From assembly GCA_021399435.1 (NCBI GenBank), contig JAJTUP010000001.1, positions 3,782,001 through 3,846,000 on the forward strand: a DNA stretch of 64,000 nucleotides, read 5' to 3'. Numbering within the stretch: the first letter of the stretch is position 1; each line of letters begins with the position of its first letter. Below the pieces are notes generated by a model. That model ran no database searches. It saw nothing but the letters and a program-made list of their open reading frames with translations, and had not been told where the DNA came from. Made by a program: the position numbers and the translations under genes. This document shows positions 10,651 to 23,505 of this stretch, piece after piece. This DNA comes from Diaporthe sp. PMI_573. Taxonomy: Eukaryota > Ascomycota > Sordariomycetes > Diaporthales > Diaporthaceae.

Positions 10651-11922
10651 TGTGGTGTGTTGTCTGGTGCAACTGAAGAGCAAGAATGTTAGTTTGTTTG
10701 TGCCACGGTCTGCTGGCCTCTTGGATTGCAAATGATGTGCACTACGAGAGGCTGTGCGAGAGGACAAAGCGATGGAGGGTGTGTGCAGCAAGTCCAAGTT
10801 GCAGGCAACGTACGTTGGAAGCTGGCCTTTTATATCAGTTGCTGGTGGCGGGGTAGGGGACAACGGAAATGTATGAAACAGCCCAGACAAAAAGATCACC
10901 AGTGAAAGTGATTTTCCTAGTGAATGGCTAGAAGAGAAGAGCACACACAATCCTCTTCAGTGAAAGGATGATGATGGGGGAGTAAGAGGGAGGAAGGGAG
11001 TGATGAATGCGTCGATGTTTGGACCTCTGGGATAAAAGATGTCGATAAGATGGGGCAGGATGGACATGCCCCTGCGATTTCTAAGCCCACCTGAGGGCTA
11101 CCTAGACTATTGAACACCTGTCTTTTCCAATCCACCAGCCAGCCCAGCTCCTTCAGCTCTTGGCGGGCCAGGAACCCCCCCAATTTAGCCTTACTGGAGG
11201 GTCGACCTAGGACCCTAGTTGCCACAGTAAGCAGGGGTTGTAGCCTGCCGAAATCATGGGGAACCTTGGGAGACTAACAAGATCATTGCTTAATTGAGAA
11301 AATCCCATCTGCTGGACCCTGGGTGGCCATTTTGGTGCTGAACCTTCTATGGCCCAGAATGGCCACAGGGAATGCAGAATTCACCTTCATCGGCTTCAGA
11401 TACTACAGTGAATCTGCTCAGGCAGCAGGCCCTTCTCCTAGTATCCGAGTGGGCACCCGGATCTGGTCATGGCTGGTAGACAGCAGCTGTTCATGAGGCC
11501 ACCAGTCAGTTATCCCAGGGTGCAGCACCGCATAGAGTAGGTACCACACCCCCGCCCACAGGGGAGTTGCCTTATTCAATTGATGGACAAAGCAATGGGA
11601 GCTGCAGCTAGCCAGATCAGGTCAGCGGCTCTAAACGGAACCACTGGCCCGCTAACGCTTCTGCCACCTCGGCCGACTGCCGCTGTTACTTTTGCGTCCC
11701 ACCGTAAGTACCCTTGCCACATTGCTGAGTTGAGGTCAGAAAGAAGAGCATATCTGTCTTCAACGTCGGAGTGGCTGTCCGTGAATCTCTTAGTCCTTGG
11801 TCATGCACCCAGGTTGTCATGTTCCATTTGCGTGTGCTCCGCTATGCGCCCTGCCTTCGACGTGGCATGACGGTCCGAAATAATATTCTTGCGGCTTGTG
11901 ATCCCTAGCCCCTCCCAAGCAA

Positions 11923-11951
11923 TGATTAGTAGAGCCAAACACTACTAATCA
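11923..11951. repeat. Perfect 10-bp inverted repeat, 9-nt loop
   Basis: The arm TGATTAGTAG at 11923-11932 is exactly complementary to CTACTAATCA at 11942-11951. It could be a dimeric protein-binding site or a chance hairpin. No gene start lies close to it. Confidence 0.5.
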
Positions 11952-12104
11952 CACGCGGCATTGCCTTCTACCGCTAGGGGCATACCGTGTCAATGCCATT
12001 TACATCCTAACGTAGACGGTCAAGCAAGTGCATCGCTTGCCTCTTCTTACCTTGCCCCTGTCTTTTTTCTTCCTCGTCTTTCCTCCTTCTTGGGAAGAGG
12101 CACA

Positions 12105-12410
12105 TTAGTGAGAGGTGACATTCCTACTTGTTGGGGTTTTCCGTAAGAGCTTCTGGGCTGTGAGGATGCCAAGCCATATCTGGAGCATATCGTCCTTCTC
12201 ATAAAACTTGGCAATTTTATCACTGATTCTCAGGTAAGCTCCAAAACCTGCATAACTGTGCATAGTTTCCATAACCTGGCTTCTGTTATTGTTGATCACC
12301 GCTACAAGCCAACCTGTCTTGCCATATTCCACGAATCCGATGTCTCCAGTATAGTCATTCCACAAAATATCTTGGATTGAATTGTACTTTGGGACACAGT
12401 GGCAGCTCTG
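12105..12410 (-). CDS. Orphan open frame, possible exon or gene relic
   Basis: The frame is open from just after a TGA at 12411-12413 to a stop at 12105-12107, about 101 codons. It has no in-frame ATG until the middle, so it would need an upstream exon or be a fragment. The residue mix looks protein-like rather than random (WNDYTGDIGFVEYGKTGW, and a hydrophobic core with AYLRISDKIAKFYEKDD) and it is more AT-rich than neighbouring genes. I do not recognise a family. It could be a decayed lineage-specific gene; it could also be chance. Confidence 0.25.
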   Translation of the reverse strand, partial: QSCHCVPKYNSIQDILWNDYTGDIGFVEYGKTGWLVAVINNNRSQVMETMHSYAGFGAYLRISDKIAKFYEKDDMLQIWLGILTAQKLLRKTPTSRNVTSH

Positions 12411-13312
12411 TCACTTCCACACGTGTGATCTGAAGTGCTAGCTACGACTGGTAAAGGTCTGCTCTTGGCTCATGGAAAGGTTGTGCTATGGTGTATAAGG
12501 GCCAACTGCAAAGCCATGCAAATTAAGAAACTTCAAGCCCGATTCAGTCCTCTATCATTACTAGGCCTGTGATTATTGGGCATACTGCTCCGCCATGTAA
12601 GTAAAACCCTTCTTCGGTGCTACAGCACATGCTGAAAGAACGTTTCTCATCAGAACAAAACACCAAGAAGACAGCAAACGTTTGTCGAGGAGGAGATGAG
12701 TCTCTGCGACAAACAGCTTGAGGGGAGGCGGGACAGGTGCTCCCTGTGACCACAGGGCAGGCAGGAGTCAGACCTTATGACTGCTACGAGCAACGTCCAA
12801 GTGTGAGGATGCACCGTCTGTCGAGGGCAGTGGGCACCTTTGCACCAGACACATTTGTGCTTTCTTGCCCAGGGGCCATGGCCGAGGACGGTGGCAGGTG
12901 GGAGGGAAGTTGCTGATGTGTCGACCTCCCCTATTGGAGTCTGCTTCAGAGGACGAACCAGCCGCCCTTGCCGTTTCTTCAACGTCGAGAGCATCAACAT
13001 GAGAAGGAACACATCCACTGCTCATGCCTTCTCCTTCCGGCTTGCTTCCAACGGGGCTCACATGGCGACGTGGCACCACCTGGCAAAACACTTGATCACG
13101 ATGAATTTGTAGCCTCCTTTCGCCCAACCGCCGTCGCGTCACGCCGCCATCACGATCTTGGATTTTGATTACGAAGCCCGGAGGCATCATCCCACAACCA
13201 TACATCATACATATCTGCTCATGCACCGTCCTCGCGTGGTTCAGTATCATTTTCCCCATGCACGGCCGATTGGAAGCATCGCCCCTTCGACTGTCCTGCC
13301 CCAGCATTCAGA

Positions 13313-16300
13313 ATGAGCCAGCAGCGCGTCGCCAGGCGCTCAGCCAGTCATGGAGCCCTCAGCGGCTCGTACGCCGCCCAGAGTCGAGCCGGATCCGACT
13401 GTGGACACCAACTGCCCCCTTTTAGGCCGCTTAGGAGCATCAGGGAGCATACTTTCCTGGACCCTGCTGCGTCAGCAGAGGGTATGCTCAGGAAGACGAC
13501 CGAGACCGGCAACATCGGCATCTTCTCAATCAATGTCACCAGGACCCATGATCAGCTCTACGGCAGGCCCAGTGGTCTGCGTGCCCGAGCAAGCCTCGGT
13601 GATTTGCGCCAACCGTCGCGACCTTGGTCGCGAAGCAGTGACAGGCCAGCGGGGCGGGACGACCGAAAGCAGCTTCCTTCCTACCGCGACAGCACCTCGG
13701 AGATAATATCGATGTATGGATCTGAAAACCACAGCAGCAAGTCCCTTTCCAGCTCACTCACCACCCCTTGTGATGAGTATGGCCCGAGGTCGTACTCGAT
13801 GACTAGTTGCGGGCCCAGAGGCTATTTCATGCAAAGGCAAAACGGAGGTCAGCACTTGCAGGATTACCAGGGAAGAATACAGCGCCCCAGGTCCCCCTAC
13901 CCTTATCCAACCCGTTTACCACGTCATGGAATTCGTCCTGCCTCTCCAGCCCTGACAGAAAGTGGCGACGTGGACTATAGCAGGATGGTGGAGATTGACA
14001 GAATCTCTTACGTGAGTTGTGCAGTGCCATCTCATTGTTTGGAGAGGGCCCAGAACTGACAGCACAACAGCGAACAACGCATCACCCTCACAAGAAGTTG
14101 TTTCCATATCAGACGACAAGGAATCCACAACCACTCTCTCTGAGACAAGATGCCAATCTTTCGACGCGATCCCTCTCTGATAACCATGTCACAACCCGCC
14201 TTTACCCACCTCGACCACGAAACCGGCCACCTCTACCAAGTCATCTTCACGACTGGGGTGTGAGACTACGGGACAGGCTTGAAAGTCGCTCGTCAGATCA
14301 GAGTTTAAGGACAATGAGCTTGACATCAATGAGCGGCGGCCACGGTCAAGCTTCTTCACGCCTGCGCGGGGTTGCAACAGTCCCCAAAAAGCCTCTATTT
14401 TACGACTACAGCGAGGAATTCGAGGATATCGTAGAGCCACCGCCAATTGATACAATTGCACCCATTCCACGACGCGTTTCAACGTCCTTTCGTCCTGTGG
14501 TTTTTCAGAACAACAGCGGTGAAGGCCCAGAGAGTATGGAAGATGCACAGAACGAATTTGAGGCCTACCTCCAGGAAGGGACGAACACAAGTCACCATGC
14601 TGGGGAAGCCATCACTCCCATCGATGCGCCAAGTCAGCCAATGTCTCTGCTACCTCGCGATACCGGTACTAATTTGATCCTGCGGCAGCACGCGCATGAC
14701 AATTTGGACTCACACTCGTCAATGGGGACCGCTGCTCCAGCTGTCAGTTGTCATGAAGTGACGTCGGTTCTGGATGAGGCGGTGCCGGTAGAGACTACGA
14801 GCGAGATGAAGGATCTCGGCCAGACGAAAGAATCGGCCGTTGCCGAAATAACATCAGATGCTTCTACTATTGACGATCCATCTGAGCCTAAAACGCCTGC
14901 CTTCACTGCGGGCATACCGTTTCATGCGGTGTTGATCCTTAAGGAGGAAGCCGACCCATGTCGAGTCTCACACGACGGTCGTGTAACTTGTCAGGACGTT
15001 GTCCCTTCGCAGGGGCATGACATATTGCCGGCCTTGTCAAAGTCCACTTCCACCAACCTTCCGACGCCTCACGTGACTGGTGCCGATGTCTCGACACTTC
15101 TGAAGGTGAGCTGTCATCCGCGGCATGGCAGCCGGTTTTACTCTCTAGGCTCAGGCCTGTCTGATTTGGCCTCCTTTGTCCAGCAAGTTGATCAACATTT
15201 TCAGACACCGGGTCCAGAGGATGCCAAGATTGTCTGTAGCGAATCGCAAGATTCTCATCCTCGGGGTCAAATCAGTGAAGCAGCTACGACGGCCGGAAAT
15301 AGTCCCTGTTTGGGAGAGGATAAGAAGTCAGAACCAGAAAAGCTCACCAACACGGTGTCGCATCCTCCTCGGATGTCGTCTCTCCGCGAGAATAGGAGGC
15401 AAGCCACAGCACTGAGGGTCAACACTGCAGTCGACGAACCTCACCAGTATCAGGTTGTGTCGACACGCGACGGCCCAACGTTGACTCCTCAGCCGATCTC
15501 TCCTGCAAAGTTGTTGCGCGTGAAGAACAGCATCCCTCAATTGATGAAGGCCTTACCACCTCTTCCTGGGTATGCACCCGCCCCGGAATCACCCTTTGGG
15601 CCGGCTGTCGTGCCCATGGAATTCGAGCCCTTCGAGATATCTCAGTTAACGGATGCCCGTTCTACACTGATCGATGCTTTCCAGGCGGATGAGGCTCCCA
15701 AAGGCTACGATGCCTTCATCTTTGACAGGGCTGCTCACAAACCGCGACTGAAGTTGAAACACTCTGCGTCATTCGCGGTGGAATGCGAGCACAGTTCCAG
15801 ACGCAAATATACCACCCCAAAAAGTGCCTCCCGACATGATGCTCCTGCTAAGCGACCGGCGACTTCGACTGGAACTTCGACTGCGACCGCGGCGGCGACG
15901 GAGTATTCCACTGCCCCCGTGAAGCGAAGACTCCCCATCAAGATCTCACGCCCCACTCTTACTTCGCTGGTACCTGACGACGCAGGGACTGTGAAAAGGC
16001 GGCCAGGCATGCAGAAATCCAGCACTGTGTCGGAGCTCACTTCACGAGAGCCCATTGATCTGTTTAGCTCCGCTGTCGCTCTGAAGGCTGCAGTGGCAAA
16101 CAATGAGACGTCCTCGACACAATTGAATCCTCACAATCGAGTCCACACAGACATGCCGATGGTCAAAATCACGCCGTTGGCAAGGATCCGGCAAGTTCCT
16201 GCCGATGCTGACACTAGGGGCACATCTCTGGACACACAGATGGACATGATGCGCACATCAAGTGTCGACTCCCAGCCAGGTGTCGCGTGCGAGATACAAA

Positions 16301-16650
16301 GCTTCTTCTCAGACAACAGCATTGTGAAGCCGCGCCAGGGCTTGAGAAAACGTATTTCCAATTTGAGATCAAAACTTGCAGAATCTCGAAACCATCATAG
16401 ATCTCCATTAAGCAATCTCCCACGGGATGACCGGCTCGAGGATGACCACCACGATGCCATCGGCATTTCCCTGACCGCTGACGGCCAGCCAACAGGCACG
16501 TACAAAGAGCAGTTCGCGTCAACGAGCGACTCCAAAAATCACACATACGTTCTAGGCAAGCGGAAATTGAGAAGCAAACTGGAAAGGTTTATGAAGGGCG
16601 CAAAGCACAAGCTCCGAACCTGGGGTACCCCCAAACGCAGAATTGATTGA
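13313..16650 (+). CDS. Large, mostly disordered fungal protein of unknown function
   Basis: Two exons, 13313-14011 and 14071-16650, give 1,092 residues. The 59-bp intron has donor GTGAGT, a CTGAC branch site and acceptor AACAG, and joins in phase 0. The sequence is rich in Ser, Pro, Thr and Arg, with proline-rich stretches (PPRPRNRPPLPS, KALPPLPGYAPAPE) and a basic C-terminus (KRKLRSKLERFMKGAKHKLR). No catalytic motif, signal peptide or membrane helix is visible. The residue mix suggests a scaffold or regulatory protein, perhaps phosphorylated. The start was taken at the ATG at 13313; a further upstream exon cannot be excluded. I do not recognise a named family. Confidence 0.75.
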
Positions 16651-18079
16651 TTGAAGCTCTTACAATCTGCTGTGCAAGACTGAATTTGGTTTGTGGAAGC
16701 GGAACATTGCTGATCTTCGAGATCAAGCCCGTGCCAGTGGTTAAGAGTTTGGAGAAGATTGTTATTGGAAGACGAGAGAGGTTCGGTAGAGCTGAGAGTT
16801 GTCGGGCACCAGTCCCAAAGGTGATGCGGAATTTTGTGATCAATGTGTCATTGTCCCGATTCTGTTGATTCAGGCATATCGAGGTTTGAGGAGAAAAGCA
16901 TACACAGAGAGGAACTCGTTTGAAAGACTTGTATGATAGAGCGTCCCCCTTGTGTAGAGATTGCTCAGTTGTGGTCGGGTTCACCAAAGATGGGGTCATA
17001 ATACAATACGCAGAAAATTATACCTACAGCTTGATATACCCATAAGTCAAGACATTGATGTGATCAATGCGACGGATGTATTACTCGGAGAAGAACAACA
17101 TGATGAAAATGCACCTTGGCCCCGGTGGCGTGTCCGGACGCGACGGGAGGTTCATCGACTGGTTGTCGAGTAATCGTACGTGCGCCAGAGTAGCAGCGCA
17201 CTACAACATTCCCTACAACATTCTCTCGCACTGTTCAGTCAACATTGTGGGCATGGGTTTAGATTTGTCTGTGCCACAGAAAACTTAATTCAATCAGGCC
17301 GGCAAGCAACAGCTAAAGTTGTTTGTGTTGAGCATCCTTAGGTAGTGAATTGACCGAGTCCTTCTAGATTGTTATAGCCCAGTATTCTGTCAATCATGAC
17401 CGGGCCTCGAAGCTCATTAAGTAGAATTGTTGTGTTTGAGTCTTCCAAGTACCGTGTAGGAAGGTTCTTGTAGCTAGTGTTATAGGGCGGAGCCAGAGCA
17501 CCCTGATGGATGAGATCACATCAAGACCTTAAAATCTACTGTAGAAACCCAAATCTGGTGCCTTTTAACCAACCAAAAAGAGAAATTCTACTTGTTGTAC
17601 ATGAATGAGCACTTGTCATATTTGTGAGATGCTGGACTGATAGATCAGGTCTCACATACACATGCGGATTCTGATCACGGTACCAGGCGCATTGTCAAAG
17701 ACGGCAAAGCCATTTCTCCTGCTGGAATGGTGTCAAGCTTCAAGGTCTGGTCTCAAGTGCTTTTCAAGTTGGTGGCATGTTGAAATCTGTTTGGGCCAAG
17801 CGAGTCGCAACACTCGCTATTATAGGAATTGTAGCTGGGTTTCTGTCAAAATAGTCACCCGGTTAGCCACCATCCATCCGGGTTCGAGACTAACAAAAAA
17901 AAGTGAATTTTATATGCTCTTGATGATATTAGCGGATATTAGCGGAAAATGCGAGCTTATCATGAAGCCCCTCCCATTTTTCTCGCTCTAGACGTTTCTC
18001 TTTATATGCCCTCGAACTTCACCATCGCAAACTGCATACTTGATTTTGCACCCAAACTTGAACTACGCCAAATCTATTG
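16651..18079. other. 1.4-kb intergenic region
   Basis: This region is AT-richer than the genes around it. It includes a tandem 10-bp duplication gatattagcg at about 17925-17944 and a TTTATATG box at 18001-18008, which lies about 75 bases before the next possible start. Open frames in it are short and featureless. Confidence 0.4.
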
Positions 18080-18742
18080 ATGATTCCGACGCAAAACCCA
18101 AGGACATATACCATGGATATACCAGTCATGTCCTCACGCGAAATACCGGGTGTCGTCAGGCCAGTGACACCACCGAAGCAATGCGTCTTCAAGATTGTCT
18201 GTGGCTTCCTCGGTTGCAGGCTACTAGCCAACTTGACCAGGTCAACCCTGGATGCGCCTCGGAAGAGATATATAAAGGAATTGAAAGTGTATCAACAATG
18301 CATGGACGATCAAGAGAAACAAGAGCGAGGAGAACAACAGGTAAGTTTCTCAACCCCAGCATCCCCACCGGCATGCGCAAGATTCTCATCCGAAATCCAG
18401 ACATTCACAAAGCGCCTCCGCGTGGGGGTCAAAGACTTTTACAACGTTCGGCAAAGGCACCGCCGGCGTCGACACGCAATTAAGGAGGGAAGCCCGCCAC
18501 CGAGGCGACCGCCGTGTTGCCCGCACTGGGATGATGCGCGACCGAGGAAATGCGAGGCACAGACGAAGAGAGGCACGGAGCGCCTGCGGGTCTATGAGCC
18601 CGGACAGAGGAGCCGCCTGGAGAGATACGAGGAGCGCCTGCGGGATCCGACATCAAAGGAGGCGAGGCGGAAGGCCGCGTGCGAAACGCTATGGAGAGAT
18701 TGTCCAGGAGGATACGGGACGTCGAGAGGCGGAATGCGATAA
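18080..18742 (+). CDS. Hypothetical basic protein, one possible intron
   Basis: ATG at 18080 opens a frame that runs to TAA at 18740-18742. A good donor GTAAGT at 18341 and acceptor ATCCAG at 18400 define a 60-bp intron that keeps phase 0, giving 200 residues; without splicing it would be 220. The first exon contains a short Cys-bearing segment (KQCVFKIVCGFLGCRLLANL); the second is very rich in Arg and Glu (RLRVYEPGQRSRLERYEERLRD) and may form a helix. A TATA-like box sits upstream. No family is recognised. An alternative frame downstream (18679-18897) is also helical, so the 3' end may be wrong. Confidence 0.35.
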   Translation: MIPTQNPRTYTMDIPVMSSREIPGVVRPVTPPKQCVFKIVCGFLGCRLLANLTRSTLDAPRKRYIKELKVYQQCMDDQEKQERGEQQVSFSTPASPPACARFSSEIQTFTKRLRVGVKDFYNVRQRHRRRRHAIKEGSPPPRRPPCCPHWDDARPRKCEAQTKRGTERLRVYEPGQRSRLERYEERLRDPTSKEARRKAACETLWRDCPGGYGTSRGGMR

Positions 18743-19409
18743 TGGTTGAGGCGTTGGGTGTGGACCTCGCCAGGGCGAGAAAAGACCAGCCTGGGAAGCA
18801 TCGGGCCGAGACGCATCGAGACGGGCACCATCCCACCAACGGGGCGAGCAGGGGAGCTAGAAGTCTCGGCACTATTGCCCTGAAGGGGAGGAGTTGAACG
18901 AAGAAGTTTGGGCGGCAAAAATTCCCGCCGCAAATGCCTGCTTTGAAAGGACACGGGACGAGTCGACACTGGCAAACCTTTAACCCAGGACTTTCACCGA
19001 CATACATCAACCGGGTGCTGGAGGAAAAGACTGTTCGAAATTCCGTTCTATTGCGTGGGGGACCGGATTGCCTGGACCAAGAAACAAGGATGGCAAAAGA
19101 GGGATGAGCGAGAAGTGGTTGCATGTCGCGACAGGTGAGAGCGTCGGACTGTGCGCCAAGACAGCAGCGGGGACGGTACCCTGCAGGAACAATGGGACCA
19201 GTTCCAACAAACAGAACTTTTGGATAGTGAAAAGCTCATTGCGCTTTTGGGAAACGTATATTGATGAGGATGGTTGGGTATCTGGGATTCGGTTTGCTGC
19301 CATCCAGCAACCATTTATACCATCTAGAGCAGACTGTAATGCAGACCGCGTTGAGACCTTGGAAAATAAATCGTGAAAATTCCTTTTAGTCTACCCCATG
19401 TGAGCATAC
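18743..19409. other. Intergenic region, no supported gene
   Basis: 3' flank of the MON1-like gene and of the preceding hypothetical gene. It contains an alternative coiled-coil-like frame that may belong to the preceding gene. Confidence 0.35.
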
Positions 19410-21329
19410 TCAGAAGACGCCGCCTCCGATGATAAATAATCTCTCCTCTTCCTTCTTGGCCCATTGAATGATCTTGTTTGCGCCTTGTGTCATGACCGCC
19501 CGGGAGGCATTCGGCCCCGCGACGCAGTAGAACTCAAAGATCGGGGTGACCCACGCCAGGCTCGTGGCATCCTGCCCTACGCAGTGCAGCACCTTGAGGT
19601 GCGAGTGGCGCGCGTGGACCGAGGCGTGCAGCTGGTGGTACAGCGTCATGAGGCGCCTGCGCGAGACGAGCCCGTCACCGCTGCCTGCCTCCGTGTCATC
19701 CTCGTCTCCGGCACTGACCGGCGAGGACCCCTTTGACCTGGAGAAGAGAGCGAGGGATGACATGCAAAACTGCACGTTGGCGCGGGACTTGTACACGAAA
19801 TGGCTGACTTGGCTGCCGGGTGCGATGTTTGCGATCTGCGGCCGGCCGGCCTTGGCGGCTGCTTTAATGATGTCGAGACTGCCGTTCTTCTTGAGACTGC
19901 TTGCGACCTTGTCGCGCATCTCTTTCAGGTCGTAGAAGGACTCTTTATCTGGGCTAATGAGGATGATGGCTATTTCATCATGTGGCACGAGGGTAGCTTC
20001 TTTGGTTCCGTCTGCCGACGAGTCGTCAAAGAAGCTGACGTACATGTAGAGATAACCGCTGCTGTTGAATGCCGGAAGGCAGAGAGGAACCCAGTTCTCG
20101 CCGCCCCCGGCTTTGATCCCACCGGACTCGAAGAGCATGTTGAAAATCAACTGCAGGTCGCTGGGGTGAAGGGAATGTCGCCGTGGCCGAATGACGCTGA
20201 CCAATTTTCCGCCGGCAACGATGAGACCATAGAGCAACTTTTCGGTCCGTGTCTTGAGGAACGCGTTGTTGACGGCATGTCTCTGAGATTTTCGTATTCT
20301 GAGGCACTCTAAAGCGCCCAGGAGAGAGGTCGCGGAGCCTTTGGTAAAACTGTCCGCTAATGATGACAGGAGGGACTCTGTCCCTTGCAATGGTGTCCGC
20401 AGATCTGTCGATGGCCGGTTGACAAAGATCTTTGTGAGAGTTGGAAGTGTCAAGGTGGAGAGGATCTGCATATACAATGCTTTCAGCTGATCCCGGAGCT
20501 GGGCCTCGCTCTCGCCGAGCTTACTGATGGCAACAAGGTAGAGAGGACCTTCGGTCGCAACAACGAAACGGGCATTTCCAGCCGTGAATCCCTGTAGCGG
20601 GTTCTTCATGCCCTCGTAGAATGATATTATCGTCTGAACCACTCCCATGGACGAGTTGATCAGACCCAGGTCTCCGTGACGGCTCCAAATTGGCTTCCCG
20701 GCTGATGACAGGATCATGTAGTGCTTCAGCTTGGACCTCCACAGGGCCAGCCTCCCATCATCGTTCAGAGCCCCTTCAGCCGGTATCTCTTCAAACTCGG
20801 TCTCGAACCGCCCGAACCTGTCAGCCAGGCTGGCTTTCTGGAAGGGCAGCACGGAGGCGGATTGCGACCTAAGCATTGCCCACGCCTTGCTGTTCTTGTT
20901 CATGCCGCCAGCCACGAGACTGGCGAGGTCGGCAGGCGGTCGCAGAGTCGGCGAAAAGCTCATGATGCTGACCGAGTCGTCGCCGAAATCGCTGCCGCGG
21001 CCGGGCAGCGCAGACCCTGGGGCGAAGCCTCCGAGCTCGGCCGGCGTTGCACTGCCGCTGGGTACCCTGGACGTGGCCTTGGGGTTGGACGTCACAGCTG
21101 CGCCTTCGAAGGTGCCTCGTGAGCCATCGGGGAATGAAAGGGTCTGTACGTCGATGGAGGAAAGCGCAGTGGTCGGCTTCGAGAGGTAGCCAGCATCGAC
21201 CTGAACCGAGGGTCGTCGCGGGGGCAGCGGCGGTGGCCTTTCGTCGTCCATATCTGTGGCCACATCTGTTGGGGAGCCCTTGCCAGCGGGCGGCTCAATG
21301 CGGCCGGCGCCGTCGTCGGATTGAACCAT
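19410..21329 (-). CDS. mon1: Vacuolar fusion protein MON1
   Basis: A single exon of 639 residues, the usual fungal length. Residues 1-190 are a disordered Pro/Ser-rich leader. From about 195 the conserved core begins with [20 protein letters not shown] and continues through [89 protein letters not shown] and a C-terminal [17 protein letters not shown]. These are the longin-type blocks of MON1. With CCZ1 it forms the exchange factor that loads Rab7/Ypt7 on late endosomes, autophagosomes and vacuoles; in plant-pathogenic fungi it is needed for autophagy and infection (family knowledge). Confidence 0.95.
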   Translation of the reverse strand: MVQSDDGAGRIEPPAGKGSPTDVATDMDDERPPPLPPRRPSVQVDAGYLSKPTTALSSIDVQTLSFPDGSRGTFEGAAVTSNPKATSRVPSGSATPAELGGFAPGSALPGRGSDFGDDSVSIMSFSPTLRPPADLASLVAGGMNKNSKAWAMLRSQSASVLPFQKASLADRFGRFETEFEEIPAEGALNDDGRLALWRSKLKHYMILSSAGKPIWSRHGDLGLINSSMGVVQTIISFYEGMKNPLQGFTAGNARFVVATEGPLYLVAISKLGESEAQLRDQLKALYMQILSTLTLPTLTKIFVNRPSTDLRTPLQGTESLLSSLADSFTKGSATSLLGALECLRIRKSQRHAVNNAFLKTRTEKLLYGLIVAGGKLVSVIRPRRHSLHPSDLQLIFNMLFESGGIKAGGGENWVPLCLPAFNSSGYLYMYVSFFDDSSADGTKEATLVPHDEIAIILISPDKESFYDLKEMRDKVASSLKKNGSLDIIKAAAKAGRPQIANIAPGSQVSHFVYKSRANVQFCMSSLALFSRSKGSSPVSAGDEDDTEAGSGDGLVSRRRLMTLYHQLHASVHARHSHLKVLHCVGQDATSLAWVTPIFEFYCVAGPNASRAVMTQGANKIIQWAKKEEERLFIIGGGVF

Positions 21330-23505
21330 GTTGGGGGTCGTTAGGTAGATGTGTCATGTTTCGATTGATTCAGCCTGCTGGACGGATGCGCGGCTGACAG
21401 GAAACCCATGAGCGGTCGTAGATTTGGAGCGTGTCCATGCTGGATCCTGCTATGCGGCGTACTGGGTCTTCCATGGTTAGAGTTGACGTTGTCAGGGGAG
21501 GTCTCGTTTAGAGGCAGCCCTCGAAACGGTGATATATCGCTTTAATGCATACCCGCATGTTATATGCATAAGCATGCGCCAACCCAGGGTGATGCCTGTT
21601 GTTTGAGTAAAAGATGGTCTATTGTTCGACTTGTAATCGGACAAGGGGAAGTTCGACCATGCTATCTCCGCTCGTTGCTTTCTAAAAGCTACTCAGTATC
21701 AGAGTGGCAAGGTCAGGTCACGTCCAACAATCTTGTCTGCCCAGGTATTCTTCCTCTCGAAGCATGCCGAGCATGACCCCCAGGGACCTGACACGAGTTG
21801 CATGTTATACCTATTTGTAAAAGTCCGGAGGCACAAACGGACTTATCTTTGTTGTCATAGAATTTGTATGGCGAGTATACGCAGGTCCTTGGGTCAAATA
21901 AGGTAGAGTTGACACTGCCTCGGATGGCGTAGCCCATGATTTACCAAGGACTGTTCAACTTTGGAGCCACGTTTGTAGACCAAGCGTAGTGCAGGCTTTG
22001 GATGGCACCCTTCTGGGAAGGGGGCCGCTTGAGATGACCAAGGGCCCTGCGGACGAGGCAGTCCAGGGTGTTTGCACTGAGGATAGTGCTGTAATCTGTG
22101 TGGGGCTCTGTCTAGTCGGCACGTTCGACGCAAATGGTCCCATGCACTCTTGAGTTCGATCCGGCGGATATGACCTCCACTCTTTTGTTGACCTAAGGTT
22201 GGTGCTTCTGGTTTACCTGCATCAAATGCTGAGGATGGAAGTGTGAACTCCAACGCAGAACCGGCCGACCGCGGGTTGGGGGTCCTTTGTTGGGTAGTTG
22301 AAGTCGAATGAATACATGGCATTCTTAGACAGTGCCTGGTCGAAGAGGTCGGTCGAGGCTATGGGGTACCCATGAGCAAAATTCCCTAAATGAGGTATCG
22401 GGGGCGGAGGAGAGGGACCTATGCCACACTCAACTTGACCCATCTATATGGCTGTCATTTTTGAAAAGCAAACACAGTAGCATGGAGGGATGGTGTAGCG
22501 GTATCTTGTGTAGGGTCAAATCTGCAAAATGTGCTACAAGACCGGCAGCTCTGGTGAGGGTCGCTCAAGTCTGGGGGCTGGATCACCGCTACGGGGTTCT
22601 TCGTGTCCCACCTTTTTCTTCTTCATGTTATTTCTCATTTTTATCATAGATCAATTGAAGATCATACGAATGGCTGGAGTTGGCTTAACTGCAAATATGC
22701 AGAGAGGATAGTATGCGCTCAGGAAGCGATCAAGTGAGCAAGCAGGTACTTGTGTGTGTTGCAAGTTTGATCTCAGGGTGTTGTGGTGCTTAATTGTTTT
22801 GAGTCCCAATCCTGAGAGTAATATCATTTTCTCAATGGAGGATTCTAATCATACGGCATACCTCATTACCTAGGTAGTCCCCGTCTCTATTGCGTCTTTC
22901 CAAGACATTGAGAGGCAGAAAAATACATAGGGATAGATTACCCGCTAGTGGCTGTATAAATCAATGTGGCAGAAACAAACTGCTTGTAGGGAGAAGTATA
23001 AGTGAAAGAGATGATCAAGTTGTTGTAGATCAAACGTTTTACTTCATTCATTCAGGATAGTGTAAGACAACATTCACCAGACTCAAAGCATTGCTAGATG
23101 CGATCCCACGCCTCTGCTAGATCAAGAGCAAGCAGCTTATGGCCTCGAGCCACATAAAATGGAGGCAGAATTCCAGCAACTCATGCAACAATTCGCAACT
23201 TCATGACCGAGTGTCGGCCCTTGTCATGTGGCCCTCCCAGTCGTATGAGAAGCAAGCTCAAATCATGAACTTGAATATTGACTCCCTCCAGCTTCCACAA
23301 ACCACGCCTTTCCACGTGCAGCACAGGCTGATTAGTCTTCCCCCAGTAAAATACTGCCATACCTTATACAACACAGAGATAACTGACGCTTCGCCACTGC
23401 AGACCACTCGTTACCATTCGTGAAAGATCCAATGGCGACAGACAAAACAATCAGCCAATCGAGATTCAAGTATCTTGAAGCAAATCCGTGGTCTTCTCGT
23501 AGGCT
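21330..23505. other. 2.2-kb intergenic region
   Basis: MON1 promoter side followed by gene-poor sequence. A 142-codon minus frame at 21894-22322 has odd composition and no splice partner, so it is not called. No tRNA was found. Confidence 0.35.

Larger units (their letters stand above)
10651..13312. other. 2.7-kb intergenic region
   Basis: This holds the pdi1 leader and promoter, including a perfect 12-bp palindrome CAACGTACGTTG at 10806-10817, a perfect 10-bp inverted repeat at 11923-11951, and one isolated coherent open frame (12105-12410, listed separately). The remainder contains no gene that I can support. Confidence 0.4.

Noticed and set aside
17865..17900. gggttcgag T-loop-like sequence
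   Set aside because: The flanking bases do not form the five-pair T stem or an acceptor stem.
19464..21189. Several long plus-strand frames across 19.4-21.2 kb
   Set aside because: All are antisense shadows of the MON1 coding sequence.
21894..22322. 142-codon minus frame with Arg/Pro-rich product
   Set aside because: No conserved motif; the basic stretch lacks the Cys pattern of a zinc cluster.
22492..22570. tRNA-like start gggatggtgtagcggtatc
   Set aside because: No T-arm GGTTCGANTCC or matching acceptor strand follows at the right distance.
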